From JBHIDQ01 sp046760155 (GTDB lineage Bacteria > Chloroflexota > Dehalococcoidia > Dehalococcoidales > RBG-16-60-22), in assembly GCA_046760155.1 (NCBI GenBank), contig JBHIDQ010000089.1, forward strand, positions 1 through 6,073: 6,073 bases of DNA, given 5' to 3'. Below the pieces are notes generated by a model. That model searched no databases and was not told the origin of the DNA. It saw nothing but the letters and a program-made list of their open reading frames with translations. The position numbers were made by a program, and so were the translations under genes. Shown piece by piece: positions 1 to 5,245 of the stretch. Position 1 is the first letter of the stretch. Every line of letters starts with the position of its first letter.

Positions 1-29
1 GGTACTTCCCTTAAAATTTTTCGAGGCAT
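1..29 (-). CDS. 5' end of a divergent gene, product unknown (partial)
   Basis: Only nine full codons are visible, reading MPRKILREV from the ATG at 29-27 toward the left edge. The case for a real gene is the ribosome binding site: on the minus strand a GGAGGG (complement of 37-42) sits 7 nt before the ATG, which is ideal spacing. A candidate promoter lies further upstream on the same strand. The frame is open to the edge. It would be transcribed divergently from the MmgE/PrpD operon, so it could be a regulator or an enzyme of the same pathway, but nine residues do not allow a family call. The competing reading is a plus-strand gene tail over 2-106, which has no supporting signal. Confidence 0.45.
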
Positions 30-57
30 GTAAAATCCCTCCGCTAGTTCAATCTAT

Positions 58-87
58 TTTTTACCACAATCTTTCGACTGCTGGCAA
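58..87 (-). promoter_or_regulatory. Candidate promoter for the divergent left-edge gene
   Basis: On the minus strand a TTGCCA (complement of 82-87) is followed after 18 nt by TAAAAA (complement of 58-63), close to the -35 and -10 consensus of a sigma-70 promoter. Transcription would start about 20-25 nt before the GGAGGG ribosome binding site at 42-37. The -10 match is only fair (4 of 6), and the region is AT-rich, so a chance match is possible. Confidence 0.3.
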
Positions 88-102
88 ACTTATCGGGAGC
101 AG

Positions 103-132
103 TTGACAAGATGAATTGGTGAGCGTTATAGT
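103..132 (+). promoter_or_regulatory. Sigma-70-type promoter of the first MmgE/PrpD operon
   Basis: A perfect -35 box TTGACA at 103-108 is followed after 18 nt by TATAGT at 127-132, which matches the -10 consensus at 5 of 6 positions. Predicted transcription start is near 138-140, giving a leader of about 43 nt to the ATG at 183. The only other candidate -10, TTATAG at 126-131 with a 17-nt spacer, fits much less well. Confidence 0.6.
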
Positions 133-135
133 AAC

Positions 136-145
136 TTGAATTCAA
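136..145. promoter_or_regulatory. Palindrome at the predicted transcription start (possible operator)
   Basis: TTGAATTCAA is a perfect 10-bp palindrome that overlaps the expected transcription start of the promoter at 103-132. A repressor bound here would block initiation. The palindrome is short and AT-rich, so chance is a real alternative. The same TTGA/TCAA half-sites, more widely spaced, occur in the inverted repeat at 3572-3593 upstream of the second paralog. Confidence 0.25.
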
Positions 146-182
146 AGCGGTAAAGATAAAAAAATATCAAAGGAGGGGTATC

Positions 183-1547
183 ATGGGTGCTAGGACGACA
201 AGGGAAATTGCGGAATGGGTGCACCGCACCGGATATAAAGACTTTGACTCAGAGTTAATCGACTACTCCAAAATACTAGCCCTAAGCCATCTGGGCATGA
301 CTGTAGCCGGGACGGCGATGCCCTTTGGCAAGATAGTCTTACAATATGTCAAGGCTTATGAGTGTTCCCCTGAAGCCGGAGTGATGGGGGGTGGTTTTCG
401 CACTCTGGCTGAATATGCTGCCTTGGCCAACGGGACACTCTCCCACATCACCGAACTGGAGGACGATAGCTTCCCGGACGGTCTTTACTCATGCGGCGCC
501 TGGCCCACGGTTTTTGCCCTTGGCGAAAAACTGAAGCTGTCCGGTAAGGATGTTCTCGAGGCTCTTATCATAGGATATGAGGTGGCTTCCAGAATAGGAA
601 TAGCCTCTCAAAAGGCCATCGCCAAAGGCCGTCTCAATGCCGCGGCATGTGGGACTATAGGCTCTGCGGCTATGGCAGCCAAACTCTTAAAACTTGACGT
701 GGAGAAAACCACCCACGCCTTGAGCCTAGCTGCCTCTCAGGCGATGGGGATTGCCCGGCAGACCGGAGCTGGGGCTCACCTGATTGAGTCCGGCTTTGCC
801 GGTAGAAACGGCATCTGTTCGGCGATGCTGGCCAAACTCGGCTTTACTGGAAATCCCGCTATTCTGGAAGGCCGTGCCGGTTTTATGGACCTCTGGACTG
901 AGCTACCCGATTTTGACCTACCATTAGGCGAAGATGGTTATCGGGTCATGCAGGTCGGCATCAAGAAATATCCCTGCTGCTACCTGCAACAGCGCAACAT
1001 AGACGGCGTCCTCGACTTGATTGCCGAGCATAATATCTCCTGGGATGAGGTGGAAAGCATTGAGCATGAGATAAATCACACCGTATCTTTATACCTGAAG
1101 TATTCCCAGCCGGAAACTGGGGAGGACGCCAGATTCAGTGCGGAGCACAGCACCGTAGCCTGTTTCTTTGATAAACAGGTTTTTCTAAACAGCTACACCG
1201 ATGAAAAGGCAAGAGACCCAAAGTACAAGGAGGCACGGAAAAAGGTAAAGGTAACCGTACATCCGGAATGGCCGAATGGTTATTTCACTTCTTTTGATAG
1301 TCCGCTGACCATCAGGCTGAAAGACGGCCGGGAATATAAGAAAATATGCGTTACCGCCCGCGGTGACCCCTCTAAGAGACTAAGCTCTGATGAGATAATG
1401 AAAAAATATACGGACTGCATGGACTTCGCCGGTAGTTTTTCGCACCAGGCAATCGAAAAAGCCGCCGAGATGACTCTGGAGTTGGACAAAGTTAAGGATG
1501 TTTCCGAGCTAGCGAGCCTCCTTACCTTTCCCGATAAGGCTAAATAA
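183..1547 (+). CDS. MmgE/PrpD family protein, copy 1 (454 aa)
   Basis: This is a full-length cytoplasmic member of the MmgE/PrpD fold, whose known members include 2-methylcitrate dehydratase, cis-aconitate decarboxylase and iminodisuccinate epimerase. Family landmarks are all in place: ANG...SH...ELEDD at residues 82-95, a Gly/Ala-rich helix ending AAKLLKLD at 164-172, a GFTG turn at 220-223, K-K-Y-P-C-C at 261-266, and A-R-F-S at 316-319 in the C-terminal lobe. Several usual catalytic positions are changed, as far as the family consensus can be recalled: E91 for Asp, N152 for His, H199 for Lys, E202 for His, C266 for His, and Gln269/270 where His is common. It therefore should not be called PrpD. 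The start is fixed by AGGAGG at 171-176, 6 nt before the ATG. There is no signal peptide. It is first in an operon with the reductase 41 bp downstream, and is about half identical by eye to the protein at 3795-5150 over the first 100 residues. Substrate unknown. Confidence 0.9.
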   Translation: MGARTTREIAEWVHRTGYKDFDSELIDYSKILALSHLGMTVAGTAMPFGKIVLQYVKAYECSPEAGVMGGGFRTLAEYAALANGTLSHITELEDDSFPDGLYSCGAWPTVFALGEKLKLSGKDVLEALIIGYEVASRIGIASQKAIAKGRLNAAACGTIGSAAMAAKLLKLDVEKTTHALSLAASQAMGIARQTGAGAHLIESGFAGRNGICSAMLAKLGFTGNPAILEGRAGFMDLWTELPDFDLPLGEDGYRVMQVGIKKYPCCYLQQRNIDGVLDLIAEHNISWDEVESIEHEINHTVSLYLKYSQPETGEDARFSAEHSTVACFFDKQVFLNSYTDEKARDPKYKEARKKVKVTVHPEWPNGYFTSFDSPLTIRLKDGREYKKICVTARGDPSKRLSSDEIMKKYTDCMDFAGSFSHQAIEKAAEMTLELDKVKDVSELASLLTFPDKAK

Positions 1548-1572
1548 AGAAAAACAAAATTCGCTAAGTGAA

Positions 1573-1580
1573 GAGGTGGG
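1573..1580 (+). promoter_or_regulatory. Ribosome binding site that selects the ATG at 1589
   Basis: GAGGTGGG ends 8 nt before the ATG at 1589. The in-frame GTG at 1568 lies upstream of this site and has only A-rich sequence ahead of it, so it cannot use the site. The ATG at 1589 also yields an N-terminus (QRRLLQPFRIRNM) that starts where family members normally start. Confidence 0.65.
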
Positions 1581-1588
1581 GTGCACTG

Positions 1589-3529
1589 ATGCAAAGAAGG
1601 CTTCTGCAACCCTTCCGAATAAGGAACATGCAATTGAGGAACCGTATCGTGATGGCTCCCATGGAAACTCAGTATGGTGGCGAAGATGGCTACGTAACGG
1701 AGCGTGTTAAAAATTATTACGAGGCACGGGCACGTGGTGGAGCTGCACTAATTATAGTAGAGGCTACCTATATTCATCTGCGGGGGTGGGCCCATGCTAA
1801 CCAGTTAACCATACGTGATGACAAGTTCATTCCGGGCATGAGCGAGTTAGTCCAAGTTATTCATCGACATGGCGCCAGAGCTGCCATTCAACTCAACCAT
1901 GCTGGTAGAGAAGCAAAGATGGCGGCATTGAATGGAATACAGACAGTAGCCCCGTCTCCGTTGGCTGGTGGTTTGTTCAGACAGACACCCAAAGAACTGA
2001 CTATTGACGAGATTGAGGAAATCATTGCCTTTTTTGCTGAGGCGGCACTCAGGGCCAAGAAAGCGGGCTTCGATGGGGTGGAAATCCATGGCGCACACGG
2101 CTATCTCGTCTCCCAATTCCTATCTAGGGCTTCCAACAAGCGCCAGGACAGCTACGGAGGCGACCTGCCGAACCGAGCCAGGTTTCTCATTGAAGTGCTA
2201 AAAGCAATAAAGAAAGCTGTCGGTGATGACTATCCCGTTTGGTGTCGAATTAACGGCAAGGAATACGGTGTGGAGGAGGGAATAACTCCGGAAGAAGCCC
2301 AGGACACTGCGTGGATGGCTCAAGAGGCAGGTGCTGATGCTATCCATGTGTCTGCCACCGGTCCCAGAGCCTCCAATAACTTGCCCTCTCATACATTTGT
2401 CCCTGCGGTACTTGAAGAGCTGGGAGCAGGAATTAAAAGCGCGGTCACCGTACCAGTGATAGCTGTCGGTAAGATGACACCCGACGCTGCCGAGAGGATC
2501 CTGGCAGAAGGCAAGGCAGACCTTATCGCTATCGGGAGAGCTCTTCTGGCCGACCCAGAACTTCCCAACAAGATTGCTGATAATAAACTGGAGGACATTA
2601 CCCCATGCATCGACTGCTTTGGATGTCGTAATGACGTATTTTCCCAAATATTGGGGCTTTCCAATATATTGGGCATCGGATGCCACGTGAATGCCGCCTT
2701 AGGCAAAGAGAAGGAATACGAGATCACCCCAGCGAGGGAACCGAAAAAGGTTCTTGTCGTCGGGGGTGGTCCGGGGGGCATGGAAGCAGCCCGGGTAGCC
2801 GCTCTAAGGGGTCACCAGGTAACGCTCTGGGAGAAAGAACCCAGACTGGGCGGGCAGTTAATCCAGGCGGCGATTGCGCCGTATAAAGACCGAATCAGTC
2901 TGTTGCCCGAATACCTTCAACTACAGTTAAAGAAACTCAATGTCGCCATCGAACTGAACAAAGAAGCAACCGCCACCATGATTGAAGAGTTCAAGCCCGA
3001 GGCGGTTATCCTGGCTATCGGGGTAAGACCTTTGACTCCAGAGATTCCGGGTCTGGATAAAGCTCATGTCGTCCAGGCGGTGGATGTTCTGGAAGGCAAA
3101 GCGGAGGTGGGAAATCGGGTCATCATAATTGGTGGTGAGCTGGTGGGGTGTGAGACGGCAGAGTTCCTTGCTGAAAAGGGAAAGAAGGTCACCGTTATGC
3201 GAAGGGGACCGGAAATGGCAACGCAAGTAGGCCCTTGTCTCAGACCATTCCTCTTGGATAGACTTGCGGAGAAAGGTATCACTCTGCTCACTGAGGTTAG
3301 ATACAATGAGGTAGTTCCAGACGGTCTTGTGATTACGACTAAAGAAGGGAAGAAGGAAATCATCGAAGCTGATACCATAGTTCTAGCGGCAGGCTCTATC
3401 CCTGACCAAAAGCTTTATGAAGACATCAAAGGTAAGGTGCCAGAGGTCCATTGCATTGGGGATTGCCTTGCGCCGCGAACAATACGCGACGCTATTGCCG
3501 AGGGTTATCGCGTTAGTTTAGCGATATAA
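1589..3529 (+). CDS. FAD/FMN/Fe-S ene-reductase, FadH/enoate reductase type (646 aa)
   Basis: This is an NAD(P)H-dependent flavoenzyme of the old-yellow-enzyme family with the C-terminal FAD/NAD(P) module seen in 2,4-dienoyl-CoA reductase, enoate reductase and trimethylamine dehydrogenase. It should reduce an activated C=C bond. The N-terminal FMN barrel (about 1-335) shows MAPMET near 22, QLNHAGR at 101-107, HGAHGYL with H167, H170 and Y172 in place, and a DSYGG motif ending at 191. Next come cysteines C340, C343, C346 and C365 for a 4Fe-4S cluster, an FAD Rossmann motif GGGPGG at 392-397 with E415 and GGQ at 421-423, a second Rossmann motif at 515-520, and a final GDC at 624-626. The length matches the family (FadH is about 670 aa). 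Three oddities stand out: cysteine spacing is C-x2-C-x2-C-x18-C instead of the usual C-x2-C-x3-C-x11-C; the second Rossmann motif reads GGELVG; and the His that FadH carries after its strand-6 region is not evident. Substrate is therefore open. It is probably cotranscribed with the upstream MmgE/PrpD gene. Confidence 0.92.
   Translation: MQRRLLQPFRIRNMQLRNRIVMAPMETQYGGEDGYVTERVKNYYEARARGGAALIIVEATYIHLRGWAHANQLTIRDDKFIPGMSELVQVIHRHGARAAIQLNHAGREAKMAALNGIQTVAPSPLAGGLFRQTPKELTIDEIEEIIAFFAEAALRAKKAGFDGVEIHGAHGYLVSQFLSRASNKRQDSYGGDLPNRARFLIEVLKAIKKAVGDDYPVWCRINGKEYGVEEGITPEEAQDTAWMAQEAGADAIHVSATGPRASNNLPSHTFVPAVLEELGAGIKSAVTVPVIAVGKMTPDAAERILAEGKADLIAIGRALLADPELPNKIADNKLEDITPCIDCFGCRNDVFSQILGLSNILGIGCHVNAALGKEKEYEITPAREPKKVLVVGGGPGGMEAARVAALRGHQVTLWEKEPRLGGQLIQAAIAPYKDRISLLPEYLQLQLKKLNVAIELNKEATATMIEEFKPEAVILAIGVRPLTPEIPGLDKAHVVQAVDVLEGKAEVGNRVIIIGGELVGCETAEFLAEKGKKVTVMRRGPEMATQVGPCLRPFLLDRLAEKGITLLTEVRYNEVVPDGLVITTKEGKKEIIEADTIVLAAGSIPDQKLYEDIKGKVPEVHCIGDCLAPRTIRDAIAEGYRVSLAI
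2643..2673 (+). repeat. Short near-repeat inside the Fe-S loop of the reductase
   Basis: ATATTGGG occurs at 2648-2655 and again at 2666-2673, exactly 18 nt apart, and each copy is preceded by CCAA (2644-2647 and 2661-2664). The encoded protein shows the echo as ILG-x-x-N-ILG. The segment lies between the third and fourth cysteines, which are 7 residues further apart than usual. Each copy is also a small inverted repeat: CCCAA-ATA-TTGGG at 2643-2655 and the perfect 12-bp palindrome at 2661-2672. A small in-frame duplication would explain both the repeat and the long loop. Confidence 0.4.
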
Positions 3530-3532
3530 AAC

Positions 3533-3553
3533 ATTTGCCAAGACTCCGCAAAT
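3533..3553 (+). terminator. Weak hairpin after the reductase gene
   Basis: ATTTGC (3533-3538) and GCAAAT (3548-3553) form a perfect 6-bp stem with a 9-nt loop, starting 4 nt after the stop codon and followed by TTTT at 3556-3559. The stem is short and has only two GC pairs, so any termination would be partial. It fits with a new promoter starting about 80 bp downstream. Confidence 0.3.
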
Positions 3554-3571
3554 ACTTTTACGACGAAATCT

Positions 3572-3593
3572 AATTGAACAATCCTGGTCAATT
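3572..3593. promoter_or_regulatory. Inverted repeat upstream of the second promoter (possible operator)
   Basis: AATTGA at 3572-3577 and TCAATT at 3588-3593 are perfect inverted half-sites, with centres 16 bp apart, about 1.5 helical turns. The repeat ends 42 bp upstream of the -35 box at 3636, a position suited to an activator. An AATTCAG direct repeat (3590-3596 and 3615-3621) lies alongside. Both could be chance in AT-rich DNA. Confidence 0.22.
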
Positions 3594-3635
3594 CAGACAG
3601 GTGCTATCCGGCTAAATTCAGTGACTAAGAAGGAC

Positions 3636-3664
3636 TTGACGAAGTGCTACGGCAGTAATATTAT
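3636..3664 (+). promoter_or_regulatory. Sigma-70-type promoter of the second MmgE/PrpD gene
   Basis: TTGACG at 3636-3641 (5 of 6 consensus) and TATTAT at 3659-3664 (5 of 6) are separated by exactly 17 nt, the ideal spacer. Transcription would begin near 3671, leaving a leader of about 123 nt before the ATG at 3795. This implies that the second MmgE/PrpD gene can be expressed independently of the first operon. The rest of 3530-3794 shows no credible gene longer than 19 codons. Confidence 0.6.
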
Positions 3665-3669
3665 TATCA

Positions 3670-3779
3670 ATGCCAAAAAGGCTGACCAATGAGCTGAAAA
3701 AGGAGGTGGTTAAAGCAGTCAAAATCTAATGTTAGGGGATACTTCCTGGAAAAGTAGTGCAATGATGCAAACAATTTAA
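3670..3779 (+). other. Leader with two tiny, overlapping open frames
   Basis: A 19-codon frame (3670-3729, beginning MPKRLTNELKK and rich in Lys) ends in TAA, which shares its last base with the ATG of a 16-codon frame (3729-3779). The second frame ends 15 nt before the MmgE/PrpD start. The first ATG coincides with the predicted transcription start, so it would be leaderless. An AGGAGGTGG at 3701-3709 lies inside the first frame and has no start codon at a useful distance after it. These could be leader peptides, the worn remnant of a lost small gene, or chance. No family is recognised. Confidence 0.2.
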
Positions 3780-3794
3780 AATGGGAGGTTTTTC

Positions 3795-5150
3795 ATGACG
3801 AGCAAAGGAGCTACCAGAGATATTGCCGAATTTGCCCTTAAAACTAGCTATGATGACTTTGATGACAAGTTGCGACAGCGCGTCAAGGAGATTTTACTTG
3901 ACAGCGTGGGCATGACTTTGCCTGGCGTTTCTATGGCCCAGGGTAAGGCAGCCTTAAACTACATCAGGGAGCTTAAAGCTCCTGAGGAGGCGGGGGTCTG
4001 GGGTGCTGGCTTCCGCACTTCAGCGGAATGGGCCGCCGTAGCCAATGGCCACACTTCCCACACCACCGAGCTTGAAGATGATACTTATCCTGATGGAACC
4101 TATCAGGTAGGTATCTTCCCGGGAATTTTCGCTCTCGGGGAAAAGCTGCACATTTCTGGGAAGCAAGCTATGGAAGGGTTTGTCATTGCCTTTGATATCG
4201 CTGCCAAAGTAGGCTTGGCCTCTCTTGAGGGTATGACGCGGGGATTTTGCGGGCCCGCTCTCCACTGCACCCTCGGGGTAGCCGCCGCCGCTGCCAAGAT
4301 GCTGAAGCTTGATGTGGACACCACGGTACATGCCATTAGTATTGCTGCATCTCACGCCTCCGGGCTGGTAAAACAGACCGGTGCCGGGATACACCTCTAC
4401 GAGGCCGGGAAGGCCTCAAAAGATGGGATAAGCTCGGCCATGCTGGCCAAGCACGGCCTTACCGGGCTACCGAACATCATTGAGATGCCGATGGGGTTTC
4501 TGGATGCTATCGCCGGGGTGACCAACCCGGACCTCAAGCTGGGAGTGGGGGGATTCCATTCGGTAAACATTGGCATCAAAAGATACCCCTGTTGCTTCAT
4601 GCAGCAGCAGGTTATGTTTGGCTTCCAGGAACTGATTAGGGAGAACAATATTTCTGCCGATGATGTCGAGAGCATCGAGGTAGATGTCCAACCTGGCTTC
4701 ATGATACCGGTGCGCTTCCAAAATCCGGAAAATGAAGACCAGGCCAGATTCAGCCTGCCGCACAGCCTTGCTGTTCTGCTCTTGGACAAGGACAAGAAGG
4801 TATTTCTAGACAGCTACGACGAGAAGAAGACTCACGACCCCAAGGTGAAAGCGCTGCGGGATAAGGTAAAGCTGATTGTTCATCCGGAGTGGATGCTACC
4901 GGGCATATCCGGACATGACAACCCGGTAAAAATTCGATTGAAGGATGGTCGGGAGTTCTCCAAGGTATGTACCAGTGCCGATGTCTCCATGATTCTCGAT
5001 GTCAATGAGGTACTGGAGAAATATATGGACTGCGCATTGCGGGTGGTTTCCAAAGGCCGGGCTGACCAGATAGCTGATATGATGTTAAATCTGGAAAAGG
5101 TGGACGACATCGGAAAGGTAAGTGAGTTGGCCACTTATCCCGACAAGTAA
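3795..5150 (+). CDS. MmgE/PrpD family protein, copy 2 (451 aa)
   Basis: This is a full-length paralog of the protein at 183-1547, with the same architecture. The N-terminal helical domain carries ANG...SH...ELEDD (83-96), an Ala-rich helix ending AAKMLKLD (166-173), and a GLTG turn (221-224). The C-terminal lobe has K-R-Y-P-C-C (262-267), A-R-F-S-L-P-H (317-323) and a VHPEW motif (362-366) also present in copy 1. It shares the unusual active-site set of copy 1: E92 for Asp, H200 for Lys, E203 for His, C267 for His, and Gln270/271. It differs at G153 (Asn152 in copy 1) and T102 (Leu101), so the two may act on different substrates. The start is set by GGGAGG at 3783-3788, 6 nt before the ATG. 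It has its own upstream promoter and converges on the MOFRL gene. It is a probable dehydratase, decarboxylase or epimerase of an organic acid; the exact reaction is unknown. Confidence 0.9.
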   Translation: MTSKGATRDIAEFALKTSYDDFDDKLRQRVKEILLDSVGMTLPGVSMAQGKAALNYIRELKAPEEAGVWGAGFRTSAEWAAVANGHTSHTTELEDDTYPDGTYQVGIFPGIFALGEKLHISGKQAMEGFVIAFDIAAKVGLASLEGMTRGFCGPALHCTLGVAAAAAKMLKLDVDTTVHAISIAASHASGLVKQTGAGIHLYEAGKASKDGISSAMLAKHGLTGLPNIIEMPMGFLDAIAGVTNPDLKLGVGGFHSVNIGIKRYPCCFMQQQVMFGFQELIRENNISADDVESIEVDVQPGFMIPVRFQNPENEDQARFSLPHSLAVLLLDKDKKVFLDSYDEKKTHDPKVKALRDKVKLIVHPEWMLPGISGHDNPVKIRLKDGREFSKVCTSADVSMILDVNEVLEKYMDCALRVVSKGRADQIADMMLNLEKVDDIGKVSELATYPDK

Positions 5151-5178
5151 TACCGGCTAGGCAATTACATCGAAAGCG

Positions 5179-5216
5179 AAAAAGGCAAGGGGGTGGTGAC
5201 ATCCCTTTGTCTTTTT
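5179..5216. terminator. Bidirectional terminator between convergent genes
   Basis: AAAAAGGCAAGGG (5179-5191) pairs with CCCTTTGTCTTTTT (5203-5216) to give a 13-bp stem with one G-T wobble and one bulged T, around an 11-nt loop. The stem ends in an A-run on the left and a T-run on the right, so the RNA from either strand ends in a U-tract. It sits 28 bp after the stop of the second MmgE/PrpD gene and 29 bp past the stop codon of the minus-strand gene, as expected for a shared terminator. Confidence 0.7.
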
Positions 5217-5245
5217 AAAATGGGCTTCGCTGCCTTGGCTGGTTC

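Noticed and set aside
2..106. Plus-strand open frame of 34 codons ending at TGA 104-106, as the tail of an upstream gene
   Set aside because: An open stretch of this length is easily due to chance. It overlaps the strong TTGACA promoter box and conflicts with the well-supported minus-strand start at 29.
183..1547. Naming either MmgE/PrpD copy prpD (2-methylcitrate dehydratase)
   Set aside because: There are no prpB or prpC neighbours, and several usual catalytic residues are replaced, so the specific name is not supported.
1568..1588. GTG at 1568 as the start of the reductase
   Set aside because: It lies upstream of the only good ribosome binding site (1573-1580) and adds seven residues not typical of the family; the ATG at 1589 fits better.
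2661..2672. Perfect 12-bp palindrome CCAATATATTGG as an operator
   Set aside because: It is deep inside the reductase coding sequence, far from any promoter, and is better explained as part of the local near-repeat.
2198..2781. Minus-strand open frames inside the reductase gene
   Set aside because: They lie wholly within a gene with clear conserved motifs and show no family features of their own.
3701..3709. AGGAGGTGG as the ribosome binding site of a missed gene
   Set aside because: No ATG, GTG or TTG follows within a usable distance, and the first downstream frame is only 16 codons long. It is explained at least as well by Lys-Glu-Val codons or as a chance purine run.
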